From positions 1 through 27,941 of IMG/VR virus record IMGVR_UViG_3300044613_003920: a stretch of 27,941 nt of DNA. The stretch is one strand, 5' to 3'. Numbering within the stretch: the first letter of the stretch is position 1; every line of letters begins with the position of its first letter. Source of the stretch: a virus. A program made the translations under genes and the position numbers. Positions 16,927 through 25,359 of the stretch are shown here, in pieces. The notes beneath the pieces were generated by a model that was given only the letters and a program-made list of their open reading frames with translations, had not been told where the DNA came from and made no database searches.

Positions 16927-17970
16927 ATGAGAGAATACCTTGATTTTCAAGACGTACTGCTGCTGCCTGAAATGTTCTCTAGACTGAATTCAAGATCTCA
17001 ACCACAACTACACACATCTGAAAACTCTGTGCCTCTATCGATAGCCAATATGGAAAATATTGGAACTCTTAAAGTGGCAAAGATTGCATCGGCTCGTGGT
17101 TGGAAAACATACATCGACAAACACGTTTCCATCATTGATTGGAGAACGTTTATCAAAGAATCAGATTGGTCTTTGGTCAAAAATGTTATTCCAACCTTTG
17201 GGTTTACAGATCAAGACTTTGCAAAGATGAAAGAGATTTGGTATCTTCTGAGCGAGAAGTTTGTTCTTTGTGATAAGACTGTTTGTTTTGATTTGGCCAA
17301 TGGACATTCGGATAACTTTTGGACCTCCACAATCAGATTTTTGAGAGAAGCGCCATTCAAAAATGTTATTTTTGGAAATCTGGGTAACGCGGAGACAATT
17401 CATTATTTGATTGCATATCTCCGAGCTCGAGAATCTTTTCCAAATATCAAATCAATAGGACTGAAGTTTGGTATTGGTTCTGGCTCAGTTTGCACAACAA
17501 GATTGATGACTGGAGTCGGCGCTCCTCAATATAGTCTTATTTGTGATGCGAGAAAACAACTAGAAGCTTGCAAAAAAGAAAACGAAAAGCTTTTCGAAAA
17601 CGTTTATATCATTTCCGATGGTGGCATTCGCAATCCCGGAGATGTAACAAAAGCTTTTGTGGCGGGTGCCCATGAGGTTATGATGGGCGGAATGTTTGCT
17701 GGTTTGACTGAAACTGGAAATAAGTTTTATGGTTCTTCTAGTGAAGAGTCTAAATCTTATAAACCAGAGAATAAATATTCTTCACCAGAAGGTAAATCTG
17801 TTTTGATTTCCAGAAACATGAGCGTTGAGGAAAGAATCACTGAGATTGAAAACGGACTTCGTTCTGCCATGACATATTTAAATATTGCCTGTGTTGACGA
17901 TCTCATCAAAGACTATTATTATCTTCAAAATAATGTTGTGAAAGTTAGGAGACAAACGGATAATTACTAG
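16927..17970 (+). CDS. guaC: GMP reductase homologue (IMPDH/GMPR family)
   Basis: A 347-aa TIM-barrel protein, the same length as my recollection of E. coli GuaC. It follows GMP reductase throughout: LDFQDVLLLP (N-term), IANMENIGTLKVAK, KHVSIIDWRTF, CFDLANGHSDNF, the catalytic loop GIGSGSVCTTRLMTGVG with Cys189 and the following TT, the phosphate-binding SDGGIRNPGDVTKAF, and EVMMGGMFAG. It lacks a CBS insert, so it is GMPR rather than IMPDH type. It should convert GMP (or dGMP) to IMP with NADPH. A purine-salvage reductase is rare in phages. The start has AAAGGA eight bases upstream. Codon use matches the phage, so it is not a recent acquisition like the methyltransferase. Confidence 0.88.
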   Translation: MREYLDFQDVLLLPEMFSRLNSRSQPQLHTSENSVPLSIANMENIGTLKVAKIASARGWKTYIDKHVSIIDWRTFIKESDWSLVKNVIPTFGFTDQDFAKMKEIWYLLSEKFVLCDKTVCFDLANGHSDNFWTSTIRFLREAPFKNVIFGNLGNAETIHYLIAYLRARESFPNIKSIGLKFGIGSGSVCTTRLMTGVGAPQYSLICDARKQLEACKKENEKLFENVYIISDGGIRNPGDVTKAFVAGAHEVMMGGMFAGLTETGNKFYGSSSEESKSYKPENKYSSPEGKSVLISRNMSVEERITEIENGLRSAMTYLNIACVDDLIKDYYYLQNNVVKVRRQTDNY

Positions 17971-18013
17971 TAAACAAAGAATCCTTTTGGGAATAAAACG
18001 GGGAAAGAAAAAA

Positions 18014-18232
18014 ATGACCGAACAACCCTCGCTGAGACATCCAGAACTCTCAATCAGAATTTCACCTGATGATCATTCTTTCACAATCATCAGCAAAGTA
18101 ACTCGAGTTTTGCGAAACAACAGCAAACATGATTCCATTGAGGATTTTATGAAACAGGTTTTGGTAGCAGAAACTGATGAAGAGTTTATGGCTATAGTCA
18201 ATAGTTTTTTGAGGGTGGTTGATGACAATTGA
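18014..18232 (+). CDS. Hypothetical protein, 72 aa
   Basis: The frame opens at a TTG (17987), but the ATG at 18014 has GGGGAAAG about seven bases upstream and is the better start (MTEQPSLRHPELSIRISPDDHSF). It has beta strands, then helical LRNNSKHDSIEDFMKQVLVAETDEEFMAIVNSFL. Acidic overall. No family recognised. It lies between the GMP reductase homologue and a 204-aa unknown protein, overlapping the latter by 11 bp. Confidence 0.7.
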   Translation: MTEQPSLRHPELSIRISPDDHSFTIISKVTRVLRNNSKHDSIEDFMKQVLVAETDEEFMAIVNSFLRVVDDN

Positions 18233-18836
18233 AATTGATTATGACTGCACTATCTCTGATATGGATATAATGGATCCATATCGCACAAGAGATATGATGT
18301 ATGAGATTAGAGAAGCGAGAAACTATTTCGGTCTTCATGGTTATATTCACTGGGTCGAGAAAGCTGTCATTCCTCAACAAAAAGCCCATGGTGTTTTTCC
18401 TAGAGAGCTCTTAGGAAACATGCCATTTCTTTCTAGACTCTTTTATAAAAAGTTACCACAACAGGGCAAATATATGTTTGTCGAAAACGACAAGATTCAT
18501 CTTGTTGTTGTGTGTGACAAGAGCGATATGAAAAAATTCAGAGGCAACACCCAATCAGTTGTTTCTCTATTCGTGGCATTCCTAGGTGTTTATAACGAGA
18601 AAACAGGAGTGGCCCATGCAGTCGTCAACGAGAACAACACTTTGCTGGGTCAATCTGTTATAGCCAAATGTTCAACTAAAGTTATTGGTGGGCAGGCTGT
18701 TATCGTGAACACCTTTTATCCAATAACTCAAAAACTTCTAGAAGATAATAATCTACAGTTTCCAGTTGAAGAACAATTAGAGACTATCGGCATGGACGAT
18801 ATCTCGGAAGATTTTTCTTTTATTCATAAAAATTAA
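18222..18836 (+). CDS. Hypothetical protein, 204 aa
   Basis: Start ATG at 18222 (preceded by GAGGGTGG) inside the end of the previous gene. The N-terminal part is acidic (MTIEIDYDCTISDMDIMDPYRTRDMMYEI). The middle is alpha/beta (GKYMFVENDKIHLVVVCDKSDMKKF, then VVSLFVAFLGVYNEKTGVAHAVV), and the C-terminal part has VIGGQAVIVNTFYPITQKLLED. No catalytic motif or membrane helix is obvious, though the central hydrophobic stretches suggest a well-packed globular core. Unassigned. It is the last gene before a new promoter. Confidence 0.75.
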   Translation: MTIEIDYDCTISDMDIMDPYRTRDMMYEIREARNYFGLHGYIHWVEKAVIPQQKAHGVFPRELLGNMPFLSRLFYKKLPQQGKYMFVENDKIHLVVVCDKSDMKKFRGNTQSVVSLFVAFLGVYNEKTGVAHAVVNENNTLLGQSVIAKCSTKVIGGQAVIVNTFYPITQKLLEDNNLQFPVEEQLETIGMDDISEDFSFIHKN

Positions 18837-18847
18837 TAAAAAAAGAC

Positions 18848-18876
18848 TTGACAATTACCAAAATTTATAGTAGACT
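18848..18876 (+). promoter_or_regulatory. Sigma70 promoter TTGACA-N17-TAGACT
   Basis: Perfect -35, 17-bp spacer and a fair -10. An ACTTATAAGT palindrome (18874-18883) overlaps the -10 region. Confidence 0.78.
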
Positions 18877-18907
18877 TATAAGTTGTAATAATTGAAAGGA
18901 TTTTGTT

Positions 18908-19207
18908 ATGGCAGTCTTAGGATCGCTAAGGAAAAAGCCTCGCACGCGAAGAAAGCCTCTGCGTGGTCGTAGCTGGAACGCTCCTGACTTTTCTTGGATG
19001 AGGGAAACTCCCGATCTTCCAGAGTGTTCCAACAATATGGTGTATACTCCTGCTAGAAATTTCTTCGATCAAACTCGTAATGAGTCGAAACAAGTTAAAG
19101 CAGAAATGACTTTGAATATGACAAGCGTTGCCCCTATTTGCAACAAAGGCGCGTATCAATTCGTGACCAAAAAAGATGATGCTAACGCACTAGGAAGAAA
19201 GAAGTAA
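18908..19207 (+). CDS. Hypothetical basic protein, 99 aa
   Basis: First gene of the unit behind the promoter at 18848; AAAGGA lies about 7 bases before the ATG. The N-terminus is very basic (RKKPRTRRKPLRGRSW), then mostly polar (DFSWMRETPDLPECSNN...FFDQTRNESKQVKAE), with a basic end (ALGRKK). It is probably partly disordered, and nucleic-acid binding would fit. No family recognised, though short basic proteins of this type occur in many T4-type phages. Its stop overlaps the next start as TAATG. Confidence 0.72.
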   Translation: MAVLGSLRKKPRTRRKPLRGRSWNAPDFSWMRETPDLPECSNNMVYTPARNFFDQTRNESKQVKAEMTLNMTSVAPICNKGAYQFVTKKDDANALGRKK

Positions 19208-19740
19208 TGAATATATTTTATTTGTCTGAGAATCCTGTTCAGTGTGCGCGTTGGATGGTTGACAAACATGTCGTAAAAATGATCCTCGAAACAGCACAGC
19301 TGCTATCAACTGCCCATCGCGTTCTTGATGGGACGATGAGAGTGGATGTTGTTAATGGCAGGAAGAAAAAGGTTTATGCTCTTCCCGATTCGCGAAACGA
19401 AACTATCTATTCGGCGACTCACATAAACCATCCATCGGCTATTTGGGCCAGAGAAACCTCTGGTAATTACAACTGGCTCTATCGCCACCTTCTTGCTTTG
19501 CTGGAGGAATACACCTATCGATATGGAAAGAAACACAAGGTAGAAACAACGGGAATGATTTTCGTTCTTGGAACTCTTCCCGGAAGAATTAAAATAGACG
19601 ACTGCACTGTGATGCCTTCTTGTATGGACGAAAAATATAAAGTGTCGGTAGACCCAATTTTGAATTATCGCAATTACTATCGACAAGGTAAAACGCATCT
19701 TCACAGTTGGAAGAAACGAGTCGCCCCTTCTTGGATTTAA
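19207..19740 (+). CDS. Conserved phage protein with CDKH-like VDKHVVKMILETAQLL motif
   Basis: A 177-aa protein of a family I recall from many T4-type and marine phages: N-terminus MNIFYLSENPVQCARWMVDKHVVKM, then ILETAQLLSTAHRVLDG, THINHPSAIWARETSGNYNWLYRHL, EEYTYRYGKKH and a C-terminal DPILNYRNYYRQGK...WKKR. The conserved His, Lys and Trp/Arg residues look catalytic. Members are sometimes named pyrimidine-dimer glycosylase, but T4 DenV shares no visible sequence with this protein, so I do not adopt that name. Coupled to the basic protein upstream. No terminator is visible before the late promoter that follows. Confidence 0.8.
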   Translation: MNIFYLSENPVQCARWMVDKHVVKMILETAQLLSTAHRVLDGTMRVDVVNGRKKKVYALPDSRNETIYSATHINHPSAIWARETSGNYNWLYRHLLALLEEYTYRYGKKHKVETTGMIFVLGTLPGRIKIDDCTVMPSCMDEKYKVSVDPILNYRNYYRQGKTHLHSWKKRVAPSWI

Positions 19741-19751
19741 ATTATAGTTTT

Positions 19752-19759
19752 TATAAATA
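19752..19759 (+). promoter_or_regulatory. Late promoter TATAAATA
   Basis: Exact T4-type late core, 27 bp before the ATG at 19787. First of the late region. Confidence 0.82.
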
Positions 19760-19786
19760 GATAGAAACAAAATCCAGGGAGCCAAA

Positions 19787-20455
19787 ATGTCTAATATTGA
19801 TCGTTACGCCAAGTTTATATCAGAGCAAGCTCGTATTGCTAGACTGGATGGACCAAAACAATTGAGCGAAGAATGGACAGCGCATGAAGTGAACGCCGAA
19901 CCCCTACACCCAGATAATGATGGGAGGGGATATGGTGGTCACGATCCAGACGTACCCTTAGTAAGCGGCAAACTTCATCACACAGATGGCCATACAGCTG
20001 AATTTGTTAGATCACCTAATGGCGTATTAAGTGTTGATGTTCATCATGCAAAAACAATAGAAATTGCTGGTGGGTATGCCGAATTACAAAGATCTGCAGA
20101 AAAAGCAGCACAGGAAATATGCGATAAACACGATGGATTAAATGAATCAAAACAGCTGAGCGAAGAATGGACAGTGCATAAAGTGGAAGGCGGTGAAGTC
20201 ACTCTACATCATCAAGAAGATGGTCATAAAGCTGTTGTTAAGAATGGTAAAGTTACTTTGACAGTTGATAAAGAAAAATTGCTGGACAGGGCTTTTATTC
20301 CACCTCCGAGCTTGAAGGATTTCTTCGCCGCCCATCCGGAAGGCGATATGGGACAATTTTCTACATATATAGAAACCACTCGTGAAGCTCCAGAAATGAA
20401 ACGTTTAGAAAAAACTGCTCGTGAAGCAGCAACTGCTGCATTGGAAAAAAAATAG
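19787..20455 (+). CDS. Late protein with internal repeat and capsid-targeting-like N-terminus
   Basis: A 222-aa protein behind a late promoter, with AGGGAG before the ATG. The N-terminus MSNIDRYAKFISEQA resembles the T4 capsid-targeting peptide (F-I-x-E followed by a cleavage point). The motif KQLSEEWTxHxV occurs twice (about residues 25 and 124), each time at the head of a His- and Gly-rich beta-like stretch (VSGKLHHTDGHTAEF; VTLHHQEDGHKAVV), so the protein is two diverged copies of one unit plus a helical tail (EMKRLEKTAREAATAALEKK). No enzymatic motif seen. Possibly a packaged internal protein. It ends in a textbook terminator. Confidence 0.75.
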   Translation: MSNIDRYAKFISEQARIARLDGPKQLSEEWTAHEVNAEPLHPDNDGRGYGGHDPDVPLVSGKLHHTDGHTAEFVRSPNGVLSVDVHHAKTIEIAGGYAELQRSAEKAAQEICDKHDGLNESKQLSEEWTVHKVEGGEVTLHHQEDGHKAVVKNGKVTLTVDKEKLLDRAFIPPPSLKDFFAAHPEGDMGQFSTYIETTREAPEMKRLEKTAREAATAALEKK

Positions 20456-20497
20456 AAGCCTGAACATTAGAATATTAACCTGTCTGTATCTAAACAG

Positions 20498-20524
20498 ATC
20501 CCCGCTTCGGCGGGGATTTTTTTT
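20498..20524 (+). terminator. Intrinsic terminator with TTCG loop
   Basis: Stem ATCCCCGC / GCGGGGAT, TTCG tetraloop and at least seven T. The T-run leads straight into the next late promoter. Confidence 0.95.
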
Positions 20525-20526
20525 AT

Positions 20527-20534
20527 TATAAATA
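20527..20534 (+). promoter_or_regulatory. Late promoter TATAAATA
   Basis: Exact core. Its expected start (about 20540) lies after the ATG at 20537, which argues that the downstream gene starts at the TTG at 20570. Confidence 0.82.
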
Positions 20535-20569
20535 ATATGACTTCTATAATCGTTTCAGGAGAGCCTCCT

Positions 20570-21994
20570 TTGCACAGTTTTAAATATTTTGTGGAAAATT
20601 TTTTAACAGAAGCACAGTTAAGTAAAGGCGAACTTACTGATGCAAATGGAAGAATTTCCGAACACGCTTTTCATCATGCAATAAACTCCTATTACAATAA
20701 AAGAGTTTCTGGAATGAGCCATGAACAAGCTTTGGATGAACTGCATCATCAATCCTCTCAAGCTAGTTTTAAAAAAGATGGCGGCGAATCAGATGAAATG
20801 AAACCGTTTAAAAAAAAATTAAAACACGGTAGATTTGATAAACTGTATTCTGATACAGTAAAATCTGCGGCTCATTTTATTCATCATCTTCATACTGAGG
20901 GGTTCTCCGTAGCTGGGCCTCCGCATGCCACTGGAGCTGGTCAAGAAAGGGGTGTTGAAGAAAAATATGGAGTTTCCTCTAATGCTGATGTGGTTGTCCC
21001 GATAGTAAAACATAGCACAGAAACTTCGGAACATTCTGAAGATCCTCTTTCTTCGTTAAAACATGGAGAAGGATTGTTAGCTGGTGTCTCTCTCAAAGTT
21101 TCTGGATATGGAGAAAGCGGCAAAAAAAGTGCATCAGACAAACTAAGAGGGCCAGGATTTGCAGTTTTACACCATCACATTAGTAATTTGGTTGGTGCTG
21201 TTTTGGGGCCGACAGCCAAAAAAAATCTGGATTCTCTACACAAAAAAGCAAAAAGTTCGTTGGATTTTGATGAAGATCATCCTTTGATGCAAAAAACGCC
21301 TGATGGTAAACAAACAAAATTACTTGCTGTCAAAGGTGTGATTAATTCTAATCCCCAATTATTTAAAAAAACAGATAAATCTGGTAAAGAATTGCTTGCT
21401 AAAATAACCAGAAGAATCCCAAAGGGATCAGAACAAGCAAAACAATATGATGAGATAGCAAAAGAAAAAAAATTACCAACATCTGATGAGCTACATAAAC
21501 ATCATGAAGAATCTTCTGATAAAAACTCTATACCAAATTATTATTCTGCTGCTGCACGCGCTCTTAATAGAGTCTATAGCAAAGTTAGAACGCACCCAGA
21601 TGAACATGGTCGTTTGTTGAAAAATTTTCATTCTGAAATATCTGGAATACCAGACAGACAATCAAAAGAGAGAAAAGTCATTAGAATTTTTCACGTAAGC
21701 GTAGCTAATGATGGAGAAGAACCAAAAACTAAAGTGGCCAATCTTCCGCGTTTGTTAAGAAACGCTCACGATTTTGATATCAAAAATGCATCTGATCCAA
21801 ACAGACAGTTTTCAGTTTCTTATACTCCCGGATCTCAGTCTTTCACTATAAAAAGATCGACAGGTAGTACGTTATTTTCTGTTAGCCATGATAGAAGATT
21901 TACAAACATTAAATCGGGGTCTGGTTTGATGCCAAATAAACCCATAGGAAAATCTTTGGCATTTTACAAAGACAGATCTTGGTCAGGAAGATAA
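20570..21994 (+). CDS. Late protein, 474 aa, capsid-targeting-like N-terminus
   Basis: An in-frame ATG at 20537 would precede the expected transcript start. The TTG at 20570 has AGGAG eight bases upstream and yields HSFKYFVENFLTEAQ, close to the T4 capsid-targeting consensus with a cleavable F-L-T-E site. The rest is rich in Lys, Ser and His (for example ALDELHHQSSQASFKK). A segment SNADVVVPIV...GVSLKVSG (about 140-180) weakly resembles the D...(x)-x-K core of restriction-type (PD-D/ExK) nucleases. The C-terminal ~80 residues are beta-like (FTIKRSTGSTLFSVSHDRRF). No firm family. It is followed by a nucleotidyltransferase-like gene three bases later, so both are one operon. Confidence 0.75.
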   Translation: MHSFKYFVENFLTEAQLSKGELTDANGRISEHAFHHAINSYYNKRVSGMSHEQALDELHHQSSQASFKKDGGESDEMKPFKKKLKHGRFDKLYSDTVKSAAHFIHHLHTEGFSVAGPPHATGAGQERGVEEKYGVSSNADVVVPIVKHSTETSEHSEDPLSSLKHGEGLLAGVSLKVSGYGESGKKSASDKLRGPGFAVLHHHISNLVGAVLGPTAKKNLDSLHKKAKSSLDFDEDHPLMQKTPDGKQTKLLAVKGVINSNPQLFKKTDKSGKELLAKITRRIPKGSEQAKQYDEIAKEKKLPTSDELHKHHEESSDKNSIPNYYSAAARALNRVYSKVRTHPDEHGRLLKNFHSEISGIPDRQSKERKVIRIFHVSVANDGEEPKTKVANLPRLLRNAHDFDIKNASDPNRQFSVSYTPGSQSFTIKRSTGSTLFSVSHDRRFTNIKSGSGLMPNKPIGKSLAFYKDRSWSGR

Positions 21995-21997
21995 AAA

Positions 21998-23194
21998 ATG
22001 CTCACTTATAAACAGTTTATCACAGAAGCTGAATCAAAAGGCGGTCACGGCCACCTTGGACACGCAGCTGAAGCAGCTATTCGTCTTGATGGAACTAAAC
22101 CCATGATTGGGTTGCTTCGTGATGTTGTTTCTAGAAAGGCAGAAATCACAAGAAAAATTGATGGAGCCATTTCTTTAGCTCGTAAAGATAAAGCAATAAG
22201 TTATAAATCAGACGCCGCAAAATGGCTTGGGTCTCCGGAAGAAGTTGGAGCATTGCACGGACCACAAGGTTCTGTTCCAAAACCGCATCTTCATGATATA
22301 TTACGTCCATTGGCACAGCATCTACATGCAACTTTAAAAGAACCTGGATCCCACCAATTTGATGTTCTTTCAAAAAACCCAGAAGGGGGATTTGGCGGAA
22401 ATATAGTAACATATCACCCAACGACTGGCGGGACTGAAAACGCATCACATCTTGTCGCTTTCCACACTGAAATGGATCCGAAAAAAGGTCCAACCCCTAT
22501 TAAACCTTCATTTGCTGGAACCACAACTCAACATCCACAGGGCAAAATTGCACATATGGATGTTAGTATGCATCCAGATGAGTTGGATATTTCCCCAAAA
22601 CGTAAAGCAGAAGCTTTAAAACATCTAACAGCTGCCGAAGAAGAACACTCTCATCCTAATTACACAGAATCTCACTTGTTTGAAAATGGTCACGTTCATC
22701 CTCTGTTACGCAAAGGAAATCCAACAGCCAAGACCAAACCATTGAATTATGTTGAGATGTATCTCAATAGCACTCTTAACAGCAACAAACAGTCAAACGT
22801 GAAAGATTTAAAGAAATTTGTTCGCGCAAGATATCAAAAAGATGGAAAAGATTCGACTGCTGCTTTACAACACATCGATGAAAACCAAGAACATTTTAAT
22901 AGAACATTCAGAATACACAACCATTTACAACGAGCAGTTAATGCCATCACTAAAGGTATTGGTGAGAAATCAGAAAAAGTTGGAAGATTTCCATTCAGAA
23001 TGACAGCCAGAATGCCTGGCGGTCGTCAAGGCAATACAAATGTTGGCGAAGGATTTTATGCTAAAAATGGAGAAACCCACGCCAAATTAGTTATGAGCTC
23101 TATAGCTTTGCCCAAAAAAGATCATCCAGCTGAACCAGACAATTTTGCCAGAAACAATCGTCTTAATGATAAATTTTCTAGACAGCCCGTTTAA
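21998..23194 (+). CDS. KxDG nucleotidyltransferase-like (ligase-like) late protein
   Basis: A 398-aa protein starting MLTYKQFITEAE, nearly the T4 capsid-targeting peptide. Next comes LGHAAEAAIRL, then RKIDGAISL (K53-x-D55-G56), the KxDG motif I of ATP/NTP-dependent ligases and capping enzymes, and AISYKSDAAKW. Further on are GGNIVTYHP and LVAFHTEMD, which parallel positions I recall in the KWDGAPA-type proteins of cyanophages (QPNxIxYAV and HTxY). I therefore assign it to that nucleotidyltransferase-like family, with moderate certainty and unknown substrate. The ATG has AGGAAG six bases upstream. It ends 15 bp before a second nucleotidyltransferase-like gene. Confidence 0.7.
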   Translation: MLTYKQFITEAESKGGHGHLGHAAEAAIRLDGTKPMIGLLRDVVSRKAEITRKIDGAISLARKDKAISYKSDAAKWLGSPEEVGALHGPQGSVPKPHLHDILRPLAQHLHATLKEPGSHQFDVLSKNPEGGFGGNIVTYHPTTGGTENASHLVAFHTEMDPKKGPTPIKPSFAGTTTQHPQGKIAHMDVSMHPDELDISPKRKAEALKHLTAAEEEHSHPNYTESHLFENGHVHPLLRKGNPTAKTKPLNYVEMYLNSTLNSNKQSNVKDLKKFVRARYQKDGKDSTAALQHIDENQEHFNRTFRIHNHLQRAVNAITKGIGEKSEKVGRFPFRMTARMPGGRQGNTNVGEGFYAKNGETHAKLVMSSIALPKKDHPAEPDNFARNNRLNDKFSRQPV

Positions 23195-23209
23195 TATTTG
23201 GGAACCAAT

Positions 23210-23947
23210 ATGAAAAAATCTTTAATTCTTGGTGTTACTTCTCTTGGTGGTGGTGTTAATAGCATCGGGCACCATTATTATGCCAATAAAATTAAAGAAA
23301 TGGCTGATAAGTCTGGATCTGATCACGTTGTTGTTGTTGGCCACGCTGTTGATGGTATTACAGCAGGAAAAAAAAGCGTTGTTGGTAAAATTTGGAAAAA
23401 AATTGAAAAACCAAACCTAGCTAAAAGAAAAATAGAAGGCGCGCCAAAAATTCCAGAAAGTCCAATGCCAGCAGGCGAAAAAATAAAATTTGCCAAGGCG
23501 TTTTCTCGAGGTGTTAATTGGGCTGAAACGACACCAGAACGCGGTCTTGGTGAAATTTTTAAAGATCATGCCGAAAAATATTCTAAGATTCATGTTCATG
23601 TAGAACCAGAACAAGCTAAACATTTAAGAGAAACTGTAAGACATATGGAAAATTCTGGCGAATTAACACCTGGTAAAGTTAAAATTCACGATTTTGGCAG
23701 AATTTCAAATTCTTCTGGAGAACAGATAACAGGAACAGCTATGAGACATATGATAGTTGATGGAGAAAAAGAAAAATTTTTCTCACAACTTCCTCCCGCT
23801 CCCTCTACTCATCCTCAAATACATCAACACCTCTGGAATAGTTTGAGATATTATATGGGAATTTCGAAAACTCGCCCACCATCGTTGTCTTCAGAATCAA
23901 CCATAATGTCGTTCAAAAAATTTATCCAAGAAAACAGTAGTCTTTAA
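23210..23947 (+). CDS. Cytidylyltransferase-like (HxGH superfamily) late protein
   Basis: A 245-aa protein. The N-terminus ILGVTSLGGGVNSIGHHYYANKI matches the layout of HIGH-superfamily nucleotidyltransferases (GRFNPPTxGH in phage relatives), but the first His of HxGH is replaced. DHVVVVGHAVDG follows where SHSQD occurs in relatives. Near the C terminus, ITGTAMRHMIVDGEKEKFFSQLPP fits the ISGTxMRxxIxxGDxxxFxxxLP signature. Phage relatives are annotated as nicotinamide-nucleotide adenylyltransferase-like. A TTG at 23198 is in frame, but the ATG at 23210 has GGGAA in front. The protein ends with MSFKKFIQENSSL, a capsid-targeting-like peptide at the wrong end. Confidence 0.7.
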   Translation: MKKSLILGVTSLGGGVNSIGHHYYANKIKEMADKSGSDHVVVVGHAVDGITAGKKSVVGKIWKKIEKPNLAKRKIEGAPKIPESPMPAGEKIKFAKAFSRGVNWAETTPERGLGEIFKDHAEKYSKIHVHVEPEQAKHLRETVRHMENSGELTPGKVKIHDFGRISNSSGEQITGTAMRHMIVDGEKEKFFSQLPPAPSTHPQIHQHLWNSLRYYMGISKTRPPSLSSESTIMSFKKFIQENSSL

Positions 23948-23958
23948 AACTCATTTTA

Positions 23959-23966
23959 ACTAAATA
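23959..23966 (+). promoter_or_regulatory. Variant late promoter (ACTAAATA)
   Basis: TAAATA with a non-consensus 5' pair, 35 bp before the ATG at 24001, in the place expected of a late promoter. Confidence 0.4.
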
Positions 23967-24000
23967 GAATATTAAACAGATAAGCCCAAGGGAAACTCTG

Positions 24001-25344
24001 ATGAAGAAAAAACAAGACCGCAGAACCGCTGTTTCTAGTAAAAGTGTAGAGGGCGTTCCCGAAGCTCCAAAAAAATTATCCGATAAAATTTGTGCTGTTA
24101 AAATAATGGATGAGAAAGAGCACATCCTCGAAAAATCAAAAGGCGATGAATACGAGTATGACTATGAGGGCGACATGGCGATGTCACAACTCAAGAGTAT
24201 TATGACAAACGCCAAATGTATCCACGATATGCTAGAACCAAACACCAATTTGCCAGAATGGGTTCAGTCTAAAATCACCCTCGCCAAAGATTACATCGAG
24301 ACCGCTTGTGATTATCTGCAAACTCAGATGAAGGAAGAAACAGTACAAGAAGGAAGATCCCTGACTTTCCAACAAAGATTGGTCAGAGCTCGTCAAATGA
24401 AAAGAATCGAACCAAAGGTCTATCGGGGACAACTGAGATATCAAGAAAGAGTGCCATCACAATCCAGGCTCGAAAAAAGAGCCGAAAGAATGGCCAGAAA
24501 TTTAATTAAACAAAAAATTTCCCACACACCATACGACCAGATGACAATACCAGAAAAAATAATGATAGACAAGATTTTGGAAAGAAAACAAAAAGCGATT
24601 AAAAGACTCGCACAAAGACTTCTTCCCAAAGTCAGACAAATTTCTATTGAGCGACTTTCAGGTGTTGCAACTACCATACCAAAAATGCCTATGCAAAGGC
24701 TGGTAATGGGAGAAGAAACTATTCCTTACTTGAGCGAAAGCGTCAATACAATCTATGCACTGGCATCAGGCGAAGAAACAAAGGCTGTGAAAGCTTTGAA
24801 AGAAAAAGCTGAGAAAGCAGGCGTTTCGTTCGAAGAAATCGTTGAGGTTTATTCAGAAGCTGTGCAGAAGTACACACCAAGAAAAATTTCTTCTGAACAA
24901 TATGCCTTTAATGCCGTCAATTGTTTTGTTTCTAATAAACTAAATGAAGATTTTCGGAGGATGAGCGTAAATCAAATGTTTTCGGAGATGTTTGTGCATC
25001 CAGACGCAGATAGAGCCATTGAAACAATTGGTGGCACTTTAGTTGGCGCAGCCAAAAGAAAAGCTCTTACACCAACAGTACTGGCAATGTTACAAGCCAT
25101 GTCAAATTCAAATAAACAAACAGATTTGATGGGTAATTTTAGCAGAAGGGCTGGCAAACGTATTGGCGAAAATACAGAGATTACAGAGACAGCAGCTGAA
25201 CGACTTAAAAAATTTGGAGAACGGATTAAAACACAACCCACTCTTACAAAACAAAGCGGTGTTTTGGACAGTACCGAGGTTGAAATAGACGCTGCAGGAA
25301 AGAGAACCAGAGAAAGATTAACCAAACTTAGAGGGAAACCTTAA
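24001..25344 (+). CDS. Basic late virion-associated protein, 447 aa
   Basis: AAGGGAAA precedes the ATG. The N-terminal ~125 residues include GDMAMSQLKSIMTNAKCIHDML...WVQSKITLAKDYIETACDYL, a helical unit I recall from several T4-type marine-phage proteins. A strongly basic central part follows (FQQRLVRARQMKRIEPKVYRG, RLEKRAERMARNLIKQKI, KILERKQKAIKRLAQRLLPKVRQ). After residue ~220 are helical segments (SEQYAFNAVNCFVSNKLNEDFRRM) and GAAKRKALTPTVLAMLQAMSN. The basic zone would suit DNA binding in the head or a scaffold role. The function is not established to my knowledge. It lies between the nucleotidyltransferase-like gene and a decoration-type protein. Confidence 0.75.
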   Translation: MKKKQDRRTAVSSKSVEGVPEAPKKLSDKICAVKIMDEKEHILEKSKGDEYEYDYEGDMAMSQLKSIMTNAKCIHDMLEPNTNLPEWVQSKITLAKDYIETACDYLQTQMKEETVQEGRSLTFQQRLVRARQMKRIEPKVYRGQLRYQERVPSQSRLEKRAERMARNLIKQKISHTPYDQMTIPEKIMIDKILERKQKAIKRLAQRLLPKVRQISIERLSGVATTIPKMPMQRLVMGEETIPYLSESVNTIYALASGEETKAVKALKEKAEKAGVSFEEIVEVYSEAVQKYTPRKISSEQYAFNAVNCFVSNKLNEDFRRMSVNQMFSEMFVHPDADRAIETIGGTLVGAAKRKALTPTVLAMLQAMSNSNKQTDLMGNFSRRAGKRIGENTEITETAAERLKKFGERIKTQPTLTKQSGVLDSTEVEIDAAGKRTRERLTKLRGKP

Positions 25345-25359
25345 ACAGATACTCAAACA

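Noticed and set aside
18874-18883. ACTTATAAGT palindrome over the -10 at 18871 as a third operator of the 6262/6293 type
   Set aside because: The half-sites are four bases closer together than in GACTTATATATAAGTC, so the same protein would not bind in the same way; such AT-rich palindromes arise easily.
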